Shown here one piece after another: positions 49,477 through 57,511 of a stretch of 64,000 nt of DNA; the first letter of the stretch is position 1, and every line of letters starts with the position of its first letter. Both the position numbers and the translations under genes were made by a program. The notes beneath the pieces are model-generated. The model made no database searches and had not been told where the DNA came from. It was given only the letters and a program-made list of their open reading frames with translations. The stretch comes from Raineyella sp044508675 (GTDB taxonomy: Bacteria > Actinomycetota > Actinomycetes > Propionibacteriales > Propionibacteriaceae), in contig JBIQHF010000010.1 of the NCBI GenBank assembly GCA_044508675.1, forward strand, positions 50,690-114,689, read 5' to 3'.

Positions 49477-50058
49477 ATGGGCCTGAAGACGATGCTGTCC
49501 GGTGTGGCGAGCGCGGGGATTGCGGTGGGGTTGTTGGGAGGGTGTGGTACTGCGTCGCGGTCGGGTCCGGATCCGGTGCCGACCTGGTCGTGTACTGCGG
49601 ATGGTTCGGGGGAGCCGTGTACCGAGGCGAAGGCAGCGGCTCAGGCCGAGGAGGCGGAGGCGTACGCGGAGGCGATGCACGCGTACCGGGAGTTCATGAA
49701 GGAAATGAACCGGGTGATGGCCATGGGAGGGGTGGAGTCGCCGACTGGGACAATGGAGCGCTATGCGGCTGGTGAGTACCTCTCCTTCTTTTCGGAGAAC
49801 GTTGCCTATCTGTGGGAGGTGGGGGCCACTGGGGAGCCCGGGGTCGAGATCGAGAGTGTGCAGCCGGTGTCGATTTCTGGCGATTCGCTCACCTTGCGTT
49901 CGTGCGAGGACGGAAGTGCGAACGTGATCGTTGGGTCGAATGGGGAGGTCCTTGGTGTTGGTAGCAGAGGTTCCGTTGAACTCCACGCTGAGCGAATCGA
50001 TGGCAGTTGGGTGATCGTGGAGATCCTTCATAGCGAGGTCGAGGTATGCGACGAGTGA
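49477..50058 (+). CDS. Putative lipoprotein of unknown function (193 aa)
   Basis: A lipoprotein signal peptide (SGVASAGIAVGLLGGC, lipobox LGGC, Cys about residue 24) followed by a Pro-rich linker, an Ala/Glu-rich helix (EAKAAAQAEEAEAYAEA) and a beta-rich C-terminal domain ending in EVEVCDE. The layout resembles actinobacterial lipoproteins of the DUF6318 type, but I cannot confirm it. The 3' half has lower GC and more T-ended codons than neighbours. It overlaps the next gene by 13 nt, so both are probably made together at the cell surface. GAGGGGATGAGGG precedes the start. Confidence 0.7.
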   Translation: MGLKTMLSGVASAGIAVGLLGGCGTASRSGPDPVPTWSCTADGSGEPCTEAKAAAQAEEAEAYAEAMHAYREFMKEMNRVMAMGGVESPTGTMERYAAGEYLSFFSENVAYLWEVGATGEPGVEIESVQPVSISGDSLTLRSCEDGSANVIVGSNGEVLGVGSRGSVELHAERIDGSWVIVEILHSEVEVCDE

Positions 50059-50882
50059 TGGCAGGAGCGGCTGACGCGTTGACGGGCTTTGCGGTCGTCG
50101 TCTGTGCGCTGCTCGTATTCGCCGTGCTGGTCGCGTCGGTGGGCTCCCCGGTAGCCCGGGCTGACGAGGGCACGCCGGACATGTTTGGGGCGGCCAGCGC
50201 ACGTCGGTCAGGGCCGGATTCGGCGAGGGGTGTGGTGCGCAGTAGCACGACGCGGCCGGGGATCACGGCCCAGCAGGGGGCTGGCGGCTCGGGTGCGGCC
50301 GGGGTGGCTGGTGGGCCGGAGGACCGTGCCAGCGGGAGCGTGCGGGGGATTCCCTTGGTGGATTGGCGTGAGCCGGTGGTCCCGACGTTTACTCCGTATG
50401 CCCGGGCGGGGGTGTCGCCGCAGGTGGTGGCCCGGGAGGCGGCGGCTGACCTGCGGTTGCCGGTGCAGGCGGTGCGGGTGGGGCCGGATCCGTCGTTGAA
50501 CAAGTGGGACATGCTGGCGGTGGGCTACCCGGTGTGGCTGTGGCGGGAGGGTCCGGTCACGACCAGGGAGTCGGTGGCGTTGTCGGGGGCCTCGTTGGTG
50601 ATGGTGGCCACCTATGAGTCGACCTCGTATGACATGGGTGACGGGCAGGTGGTCCGGTGCGCGGTGTCGACGCCGTGGGTGAAGGGGGCGCAGCCGCCGG
50701 GGACGCCGTCTCCGACGTGCGGGTACGTGTATGAGGAGCCGGGCCAGTACACGATCAGGGCGACGCATACGTGGGGTTTGGTGTGGTCGGGGATGGGGGC
50801 GTCGGGCTCGTTCCCGTTGACCAACACGTCGTCGACGACGCTGAAGGTGGGGGAGCTGGCGTCGGTGATCATCGAACGCTGA
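50046..50882 (+). CDS. Exported protein of unknown function (278 aa)
   Basis: A long N-terminal hydrophobic segment (GFAVVVCALLVFAVLVASVG) followed by ARA, a possible signal-peptidase site near residue 39. Then comes a Gly/Ser/Arg low-complexity region, and a C-terminal domain from about residue 110 with YPVWLWREGP, two conserved-looking cysteines (VRCAVSTPW, PTCGYVYEEPGQY) and PKD-like beta pattern (YTIRATHTWGLVWSG). This resembles uncharacterised secreted PKD-type proteins of actinobacteria, annotated inconsistently. It overlaps the preceding lipoprotein gene. Codon use is skewed to G in the third position. Confidence 0.7.
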   Translation: MRRVMAGAADALTGFAVVVCALLVFAVLVASVGSPVARADEGTPDMFGAASARRSGPDSARGVVRSSTTRPGITAQQGAGGSGAAGVAGGPEDRASGSVRGIPLVDWREPVVPTFTPYARAGVSPQVVAREAAADLRLPVQAVRVGPDPSLNKWDMLAVGYPVWLWREGPVTTRESVALSGASLVMVATYESTSYDMGDGQVVRCAVSTPWVKGAQPPGTPSPTCGYVYEEPGQYTIRATHTWGLVWSGMGASGSFPLTNTSSTTLKVGELASVIIER

Positions 50883-51102
50883 CCCCTGTGGTGACGAATC
50901 ATGCAACCAAATCCCGGCTGCAGCGGACGTTCTGTCCGGCCCGGACGGTGCAGCGGACACTAAGCTCAGCCGCTGCAGTCCCGCGATCCGCGGTTGAGCA
51001 GAGGATCCGCCGCAGCTCCGGAAGGTCCGCAGCCGCCAGCAGGATCCGCGGCAGGTCGGAGGCTTCCCGAATGCTCCGGCGGACCCGCGGACTCCGATGC
51101 GC
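50883..51102. other. Intergenic spacer with short degenerate repeats
   Basis: 220 bp between the exported-protein gene and the convergent FUSC gene. No supportable ORF. GCAGCGGAC occurs at two places near the 5' end, and GGATCCGC-like motifs occur three times (about 50987-51050). No perfect hairpin of terminator size was found. Confidence 0.4.
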
Positions 51103-52206
51103 TCAGGACCGGGTAGGACCGGGCAGGACAGCGTCAAGGAACTCGTCGTCGTTCGCCGCTTCCAGCCCGTCGTCGGCGTGTGTCATGAAGGTGAACGCCA
51201 GGCTGACCGCTACGCCCACGACCGTCTCGAACCCGCGGTCCCACAACACGGTGGTGACCGGTTGCGGGTGCACCAGCTGGCCCATCAGCAGGGCCAGCGG
51301 CGTGACCGACAGCTGGCCGAGCGTGTAGTTGCGGATCACGAACAGCTCGGCGGTGGCCTGGAACACGATGATCCCCAGGATCATCGGCAGACCTTGCGGC
51401 AGGAGGATGATGCACAGCCCGGCGATGGCCAGGCCACCGAAGGTGCCGATGACACGGTGCAGGGCCCGCGCCACTTGGCGGCTGGTGTCGGGCACTGCCA
51501 GCGGTGCAGCTGCCGCGACCATGCCCCAGTAGGGGTGGCCGATCCCGGCGAGCGTGGTGATCGTGCCGGTGACCAGCGTCGCCCCGCCCATCCGGACGAT
51601 GTGACGCATCGTCGCGTCGGAACGGAAGTGGTTCCATGCCTCAGCCGGTGGGGGCAGTCGTGGCGCGGATCGGTACGTGTGCTCCCGACGACCGAGCAAC
51701 GAGAAAGCGATCGCGAAGGCGGCCGAGGCCGTCGACAGTCCGGCCGCGATCCCGACCATGGTCCAGGACCCGTCCGCGGCATTCGCGCAGACGGCGAAGC
51801 CGAACAACTGGAACAGGGGCCCGCCCGGCCCCCATTTCAGCAGGTCGGCAGCGACCGAGAGGACGGCCGCGAGGGTTGCTCCGACGGCCACCACCACCCA
51901 GTCACGGTCGGGGTGCATGGACACCATCGAGCCGAGGACCACGGAGAGGATGAGCGAGATCGCCGCCTGGGTCTGCATCGAGGCACGGTGGCGGCGGGAG
52001 GTGTTGCGCCCGTAGATCCCGGTCATCGCCCCGAAGGCCACGAACGGCGCCCATTCGGGGTGACCGGCGAACCACACCAGCAACAGTGGGACGGCGACGG
52101 AGACTCCGGCCCGGATGGCCGGGACGTGGGCCCGATTGTGCGGACCGACGTCGAACAGGGTCTTCACCGGGCCTCGAAGGATTCTTACCAGAACGCCGTC
52201 CTTCAC
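51103..52206 (-). CDS. FUSC-family (fusaric acid resistance/aromatic acid exporter-like) membrane protein
   Basis: 367 residues, GTG start. Two sets of membrane helices (about residues 28-165 and 220-345) separated by a soluble loop (RREHTYRSAPRLPPPAEAW), with RAGVSVAVPLLLVWFAGHPEW at the N-terminus and GHPYWGMVAAAAPLAVPDTS in the second repeat; the [GS]HPYW-type block is typical of the FUSC half-repeat. The likely role is efflux of aromatic or other small molecules. No partner membrane-fusion protein is visible. The 212 bp upstream contain no gene I can support. Confidence 0.8.
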   Translation of the reverse strand: MKDGVLVRILRGPVKTLFDVGPHNRAHVPAIRAGVSVAVPLLLVWFAGHPEWAPFVAFGAMTGIYGRNTSRRHRASMQTQAAISLILSVVLGSMVSMHPDRDWVVVAVGATLAAVLSVAADLLKWGPGGPLFQLFGFAVCANAADGSWTMVGIAAGLSTASAAFAIAFSLLGRREHTYRSAPRLPPPAEAWNHFRSDATMRHIVRMGGATLVTGTITTLAGIGHPYWGMVAAAAPLAVPDTSRQVARALHRVIGTFGGLAIAGLCIILLPQGLPMILGIIVFQATAELFVIRNYTLGQLSVTPLALLMGQLVHPQPVTTVLWDRGFETVVGVAVSLAFTFMTHADDGLEAANDDEFLDAVLPGPTRS

Positions 52207-52418
52207 CTGTCTCCGTTCTCTTCGTGCCGGCAGGGCGCCGTCCGCTCTGCTCGTGTCGGCTCTGCCTGCTCGATGCGTGCCGCTCCCGGGGTCACTCGTC
52301 CGTCAACCCGTGGATGGTGGTGTCGTACGTCGTCGTACGGGATGCGGCGCCCGTCCCTGGTACGTCGGGCGAGCGGCGCCGGGTCCTGCAGGCGCCGCGT
52401 CAGTATCACGGATCAGGG

Positions 52419-53258
52419 TTACGTGTCGGTGTCGCGCCGGCGCAGGAACCGCTCGAACTCGGCGGCGATCGCGTCACCGCTGGCCTCGGGCTCCTGGGTC
52501 GCATCCTTCTCCGACTCGAGCATCTGCACGTACTGGGCGATGTCCTCATCGGCCCGGACCAGTTCGTCGACCCCGTGCTCCCAGGCGGCCGCGTCGGCGA
52601 CGAATGCGGCCCAGTCCACCCGGAGGTCGAGCAGCGCTTCGACCCTACGCGCCAGGGCCAAGGAGGCCTTCGGCTGGGGCGCGTCGGACACGTAGTGCGG
52701 CACCGACACCCAGAACGACGTCGTGGGCAGCCCGGCATCGATCAGCGCGCGGGTGACCACCCCGGTGATCCCGGTCGGGCCCTCGTAGTCCGAGACCTCG
52801 ACGCCGAGACGCCGCGCCTCGTCCGCGGTCAGTGGCGCCGCAGAGACCGGGAACGGCCGGGAGTGCGGCGTGTTGGCCAGCAACGCGCCCAGCACCACGA
52901 CCTGCTCCACGCCGGCCTCCTGCAGGACGGCGACGACCTGGTCGCTGAGCGTCTGCCAGCGCAGGTTCGGCTCCGGGCCGGTCACCACCAGCACGTCGCC
53001 CCGGGGCAGGTGGGCCACGCCGATGCTGATCGAGGGCCACAGGATCTCCCGCCGCCCCGAATCGTCCACGATCGCGCTGACCGGGCGGGTGACCTGGTAG
53101 TCGAAGAACTCCTCCGAATCCAGGTCCTCGAGGTCCTCCGAGGGGTAGGTCTGCAGCAGGTGGTCGGCGATCGCGCTCGCGGCGTCACCGGCATCGCCCC
53201 AGCCACCGAATGCCACCAGGGCGACGGGGGCGGTGCGGGGAGCTTCGCTGGACGTCAT
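52419..53258 (-). CDS. PAC2-family protein (proteasome assembly chaperone fold)
   Basis: 279 residues. The N-terminus VALVAFGGWGDAGDAASAIADHL and the YPSEDLEDLDSEEFFDYQVTRP segment define the actinobacterial PAC2 family, which shares its fold with eukaryotic proteasome assembly chaperone 2. The biological role in bacteria is unclear. The gene is divergent from metH with 46 bp between start codons. TAACCT ends 7 nt before ATG 53258. Confidence 0.85.
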   Translation of the reverse strand: MTSSEAPRTAPVALVAFGGWGDAGDAASAIADHLLQTYPSEDLEDLDSEEFFDYQVTRPVSAIVDDSGRREILWPSISIGVAHLPRGDVLVVTGPEPNLRWQTLSDQVVAVLQEAGVEQVVVLGALLANTPHSRPFPVSAAPLTADEARRLGVEVSDYEGPTGITGVVTRALIDAGLPTTSFWVSVPHYVSDAPQPKASLALARRVEALLDLRVDWAAFVADAAAWEHGVDELVRADEDIAQYVQMLESEKDATQEPEASGDAIAAEFERFLRRRDTDT

Positions 53259-53265
53259 GAGAGGG

Positions 53266-53271
53266 AGGTTA
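53266..53271 (-). promoter_or_regulatory. Putative leaderless promoter -10 for the PAC2 gene
   Basis: Minus-strand TAACCT, 7 nt before ATG 53258. Confidence 0.4.
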
Positions 53272-53290
53272 CCGCGCTAGGTGCACCGCG

Positions 53291-53296
53291 TAGAGT
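53291..53296 (+). promoter_or_regulatory. Putative leaderless promoter -10 for metH
   Basis: TAGAGT ends 8 nt before GTG 53305. This leaves no room for a cobalamin or SAM riboswitch in the transcript. Confidence 0.5.
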
Positions 53297-53304
53297 GTTG
53301 ATTC

Positions 53305-56300
53305 GTGACCCCACCTGCTTCTGATCTCCGTACCGCCCTGGCCAGCCGTGTCGTCGTTGCCGATGGGGCGATGGGTACGATGCTGCAGCAGTACGACCTG
53401 GGCCTGGACGACTTCCAGGGTCACGAGGGATGCAACGAGATCCTCTCGGTGACCCGCCCCGACGTGCTGCGCGAGATCCACTCGGCATACTTCGAGGCCG
53501 GTTCGGACTGCGTCGAGACCAACACCTTCGGCACCAACCTGTCCGCTCTGGGGGAGTACGGCATCTCCGACCGGATCAGCGAGTTGGCATACGCGGCAGC
53601 CAAGGTCGCCCGCGAGACCGCCGACTCCTACTCCACCGCGGAACGGCCGCGCTGGGTGCTCGGCAGTGTCGGCCCCGGCACCAAACTGCCCACGCTCGGC
53701 CACACCACCTTCCGGGAACTGCGCGACGCCTACCAGATCCAGGTCGCGGCGATGGTCGACGGCGGCATCGACGGGATCCTGATCGAGACCGCCCAGGACA
53801 TCCTGCAGGCCAAGGCCGCCGTGATCGGCGCCAAGCGTGCCCTCGCTGAGGCCGGCGTGGACCTGCCGATCATCGTGTCGGTCACCGTGGAGACCACCGG
53901 CGCGATGCTGGTCGGCTCCGAGATCGGCGCCGCCCTGGTCGCACTGGAACCACTCGGGATCGACATGATCTCGATGAACTGCGCCACTGGCCCGGCCGAG
54001 ATGCGCGAGCACCTGCGCCACCTGGCCGACAACGCCAACGTGCTGGTCGGCGTCATGCCGAACGCCGGGCTGCCCGAGCTGACCGCCGACGGCGCCCGCT
54101 ACCCGTTGCAGCCGGTCCAGCTGGCCGACGCGCTCGACGAGTACAGCCACGACTTCAACCTGTCGCTGGTCGGCGGCTGCTGCGGCACCACCCCCGAGCA
54201 CATCCGCCAGGTCGTCGACCGGGTCCAGGGCCGCCCGCTCAACGTCCGCAAGGTCACCCCGCCCCCGAGCGCGTCCTCCCTGTACACCGACGTGCCGTTC
54301 CGCCAGGACATCTCCTACCTGGCGATCGGGGAGCGTACGAACGCCAACGGCTCCAAGGCGTTCCGCGAGGCGATGCTGGCCGAGAACTGGGACGAGTGCG
54401 TCAACATCGCCAAGTCCCAGTCCCGCGGCGGGGCACACCTGCTCGACCTGTGCGTCGACTACGTCGGCCGCGACGGCCGTGCCGACATGGACACCCTGGC
54501 CTACCGGCTGGCGACCGCGGTCACGCTGCCGATCGTTCTGGACTCGACAGAGCCGCCGGTGATCGAGGCCGGGCTGGAGCGGCTCGGCGGCCGTTCGGTG
54601 ATCAACTCGGTCAACTTCGAGGACGGCGACGGGCCCGACTCCCGCTTCGCCCGGGTGATGCCGATGGTCAAGGAGCACGGCGCGGCCGTGGTCGCGCTGA
54701 CCATCGACGAGGAGGGCCAGGCCCGTACGGCCGAGTGGAAGGTCCGCGTCGCGACCCGGCTGATCGAGGAGCTGACCGGCACCTGGGGGATGCGCCAGGG
54801 CGACATCCTGGTCGACACGCTCACCTTCCCGATCGGCACCGGGCAGGAGGAGACCCGCCGCGACGCGCTGGAGACGATCAACGCGATCAAGGAGATCAAG
54901 CGGCGCTACCCGGACGTCAACACCACCCTGGGCGTCTCGAACGTGTCGTTCGGGCTGGCGCCGGCCGCCCGCGTGGTGCTCAACTCGGTGTTCCTGCACG
55001 AGGCGACCGAGGCCGGGCTGGACTCGGCGATCGTGCACGCCGCGAAGATCATGCCGATGAACCGGATCCCCGAGGACCAGCGCAAGGTCGCCCTCGACAT
55101 GATCTACGACCGGCGCGCCGAGGGCTACGACCCGCTGGCAACCTTCCTGGAGATGTTCGAGGGGGTCACCACCGCCGACCAGAAGGCCGAGCGGGCCGCC
55201 GAGATCGCCGCACTGCCGGTCGGCGAGCGGCTCAAGCAGCGGATCATCGACGGCGAGTCCAAGGGCCTGGAGGCCGACCTGGACGAGGCCATGGTCGACA
55301 CCGATCCGCTCGACATCATCAACACCCACCTGCTGGACGGGATGAAGGTGGTCGGGGAGCTGTTCGGGTCCGGCCAGATGCAGCTGCCGTTCGTGCTGCA
55401 GTCCGCCGAGACGATGAAGGCCGCCGTGGCCCACCTCGAGCCGCACATGGAGTCTGACGCCGCCGGCGCGGGCAAGGGCAAGATCGTGCTGGCCACGGTC
55501 AAGGGCGACGTGCACGACATCGGCAAGAACCTGGTCGACATCATCCTGACCAACAACGGCTACGACGTTGTCAACCTCGGTATCAAGCAGCCGGTGCAGG
55601 CGATCATCGAGGCCGCAGAGGAGCACGCTGCCGACGTGATCGGCATGTCCGGCCTGCTGGTCAAGTCGACCGTGGTGATGAAGGACAACCTGCTCGAGCT
55701 GAACTCGCGCGGCATTGCCACCAAGTACCCGGTGATGCTCGGCGGGGCGGCGCTGACCCGCTCGTACGTCGAGCAGGACCTGCAGGGCCTGTTCGACGGC
55801 AACGTCCGCTATGCCAAGGACGCCTTCGAGGGCCTGTCGCTGATGGAGAAGATGGTCGCGGTCAAGCGCGGCGTGCCGGGGGCGGAGCTGCCCGCCCCGC
55901 GGGAACGCCGGGTCAAGGCCGTCGACCGTCCCGACGAGCCGGCGCTCGAGGTGCCGGCGCGCTCCGACGTGGCGTACGACATCGACGTGCCGACCCCGCC
56001 GTTCTGGGGGACGCGGGTGGTCAAGGGCACGCCGCTGCGCGAGATCACCGAGTGGCTGGACGAGCGGGCCACGCTGATGGGTCGCTGGGGCCTGCGTGGC
56101 GTGCGTGGCGGCGCCTCGTACGAGGAGCTCGCCGAGACCGAGGGGCGCCCGAAGATCCGCGAGCTGCTGGACCGGATCCGTACCGAGAACCTCGCCGACC
56201 CGGCCGCGGTGTACGGGTACTTCCCGGCCTACTCGGTCGGCGACGACGTGGTCATCCTGGATCCGGAGCATCCCGACGACCTGGACCGCGAGGTCGGCAG

Positions 56301-56799
56301 GTTCTGGTTCCCGCGCCAGCAGCGGACCCGCTTCCTGTGCATCGCCGACTTCTTCCGCGACCGGGCACTGGCCGAGCAGAAGGGCCCGGACGTGCTGCCG
56401 CTGCAGCTGGTGACGATGGGCCCGAAGCTGTCGGAGGCCACCGGCAGGCTGTTCGCCGCCAACTCTTACCGCGAGTACCTGGAGCTGCACGGCCTGGGCG
56501 TCCAGCTGGCCGAGGCGATGGCCGAGTGGATGCACGCCCGGATCCGTGCCGAGCTGGGCCTGGGCGGGGAGGACAGCGGGATCGACGAGATGGTGCGGGA
56601 CCAGGCCTACCGCGGGTCGCGCTACTCGTTCGGCTACGGGGCCTGCCCCGACCTGGAGGAACGGGCGATCATCACCCGGCTGCTCGAGGCGGACCGGATC
56701 GGGGTCGAGCTGTCCGAGGAGTTCCAGCTGGTGCCCGAGCAGTCCACCGACGCATTCGTCGTCCACCACCCGGAGGCCAAGTACTTCAATGCACGATGA
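53305..56799 (+). CDS. metH: Cobalamin-dependent methionine synthase
   Basis: 1164 residues. Domains in order: homocysteine-binding barrel with zinc cysteines about C226, C292 and C293 (NCATGPAEM; GGCCGTTPEH); pterin-binding barrel (IGERTNANGSKAFREAML); cobalamin cap and binding domain with the lower-ligand His about 737 in KGDVHDIGKNLVD; and the C-terminal reactivation domain with AdoMet motif RYSFGYGACPD. Transfers methyl from 5-methyl-THF to homocysteine. The only plausible start is GTG 53305, immediately downstream of TAGAGT. The 3' end overlaps the HAD gene by 11 nt. Confidence 0.97.
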   Translation: MTPPASDLRTALASRVVVADGAMGTMLQQYDLGLDDFQGHEGCNEILSVTRPDVLREIHSAYFEAGSDCVETNTFGTNLSALGEYGISDRISELAYAAAKVARETADSYSTAERPRWVLGSVGPGTKLPTLGHTTFRELRDAYQIQVAAMVDGGIDGILIETAQDILQAKAAVIGAKRALAEAGVDLPIIVSVTVETTGAMLVGSEIGAALVALEPLGIDMISMNCATGPAEMREHLRHLADNANVLVGVMPNAGLPELTADGARYPLQPVQLADALDEYSHDFNLSLVGGCCGTTPEHIRQVVDRVQGRPLNVRKVTPPPSASSLYTDVPFRQDISYLAIGERTNANGSKAFREAMLAENWDECVNIAKSQSRGGAHLLDLCVDYVGRDGRADMDTLAYRLATAVTLPIVLDSTEPPVIEAGLERLGGRSVINSVNFEDGDGPDSRFARVMPMVKEHGAAVVALTIDEEGQARTAEWKVRVATRLIEELTGTWGMRQGDILVDTLTFPIGTGQEETRRDALETINAIKEIKRRYPDVNTTLGVSNVSFGLAPAARVVLNSVFLHEATEAGLDSAIVHAAKIMPMNRIPEDQRKVALDMIYDRRAEGYDPLATFLEMFEGVTTADQKAERAAEIAALPVGERLKQRIIDGESKGLEADLDEAMVDTDPLDIINTHLLDGMKVVGELFGSGQMQLPFVLQSAETMKAAVAHLEPHMESDAAGAGKGKIVLATVKGDVHDIGKNLVDIILTNNGYDVVNLGIKQPVQAIIEAAEEHAADVIGMSGLLVKSTVVMKDNLLELNSRGIATKYPVMLGGAALTRSYVEQDLQGLFDGNVRYAKDAFEGLSLMEKMVAVKRGVPGAELPAPRERRVKAVDRPDEPALEVPARSDVAYDIDVPTPPFWGTRVVKGTPLREITEWLDERATLMGRWGLRGVRGGASYEELAETEGRPKIRELLDRIRTENLADPAAVYGYFPAYSVGDDVVILDPEHPDDLDREVGRFWFPRQQRTRFLCIADFFRDRALAEQKGPDVLPLQLVTMGPKLSEATGRLFAANSYREYLELHGLGVQLAEAMAEWMHARIRAELGLGGEDSGIDEMVRDQAYRGSRYSFGYGACPDLEERAIITRLLEADRIGVELSEEFQLVPEQSTDAFVVHHPEAKYFNAR

Positions 56800-57511
56800 A
56801 GCCCTCGGGCTCGCTGGGGCCCGACCCGCGCATCGATCCCGTCCCGCGGCGGTGCTGTGGGACTTCGACGGCACGGTGGCCGACACCGAGCCGCTGTGGA
56901 TCGGCTCGGAGTACGAGCTGATGGAGCTGCTCGGCGGCGACTGGAACGATGCGCACGCCGAGTATCTGATCGGCTCGGACCTGACCGCGGCCGCCCGCTA
57001 CATGCTCGCGGTCGCCGAGCGCGACGACGTGACGGCCGAGTGGGCGGTCGACTGGATGGTCGAACGGGTCACGCGCAAGCTGCGCGGCCTGTCCGAGGTC
57101 AGCTGGCGCCCCGGGGCGCTGGAGCTGCTCGAGGGGCTGCGGGCCGAGGGCGTGCCCTGCGCGTTGGTCTCGTCCTCGTGGCGCCCGGTCCTGGAGGCGG
57201 TACTGGAACGCCTGCCGGCCGGCACGTTCCAGGCCGTCGTCGCCGGGGACGAGGTCAGTGCGGGCAAGCCGGCCCCCGACCCGTACCTGAAGGCGGCGGG
57301 CCTGCTCGGGGTCGACATCCGCGAGTGCATCGTGCTGGAGGACTCACCGACCGGCACGGCCGCCGGTCAGGCCTCGGGCGCGTGGGTGGTCGCCGTGCCG
57401 AACGTGGTGCCGCTGTCCCTGGCGCCACGGCGCACGGTGATCCGTACGCTGGCGGGAATCACCCCGGCCTCCCTCGCCGCACTGGCCGGCGCGGCGATCG
57501 CGGAGGCCTAA
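56789..57511 (+). CDS. HAD-superfamily phosphatase (beta-phosphoglucomutase-like)
   Basis: 240 residues from ATG 56789, which lies within the last codons of metH. Nucleophile motif WDFDGTVADTEPLW, motif II SSSWRP, Lys in GKPAPDPYL and motif IV ED in VLEDSPTGTAAG, with the alpha-helical cap between motifs I and II. The substrate is not predictable. metH-HAD pairs occur widely in actinobacteria. Its stop is directly adjacent to the next ATG. Confidence 0.88.
   Translation: MHDEALGLAGARPAHRSRPAAVLWDFDGTVADTEPLWIGSEYELMELLGGDWNDAHAEYLIGSDLTAAARYMLAVAERDDVTAEWAVDWMVERVTRKLRGLSEVSWRPGALELLEGLRAEGVPCALVSSSWRPVLEAVLERLPAGTFQAVVAGDEVSAGKPAPDPYLKAAGLLGVDIRECIVLEDSPTGTAAGQASGAWVVAVPNVVPLSLAPRRTVIRTLAGITPASLAALAGAAIAEA

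Noticed and set aside
52203..52409. 68-codon minus-strand ORF overlapping the FUSC start (GTGA)
   Set aside because: The overlap is suggestive, but only about 70% of codons are G/C-ended, the product is an Arg/Pro-rich mixture without structure, and there is no ribosome-binding site. More likely the FUSC leader.
53259..53304. Possible cobalamin or SAM riboswitch controlling metH
   Set aside because: Only 46 bp separate the divergent start codons and the -10 lies 8 nt before the metH start; no room for a riboswitch.
53269..56886. 1205-codon minus-strand open frame opposite metH
   Set aside because: Antisense shadow of a full-length metH; no domain signature.
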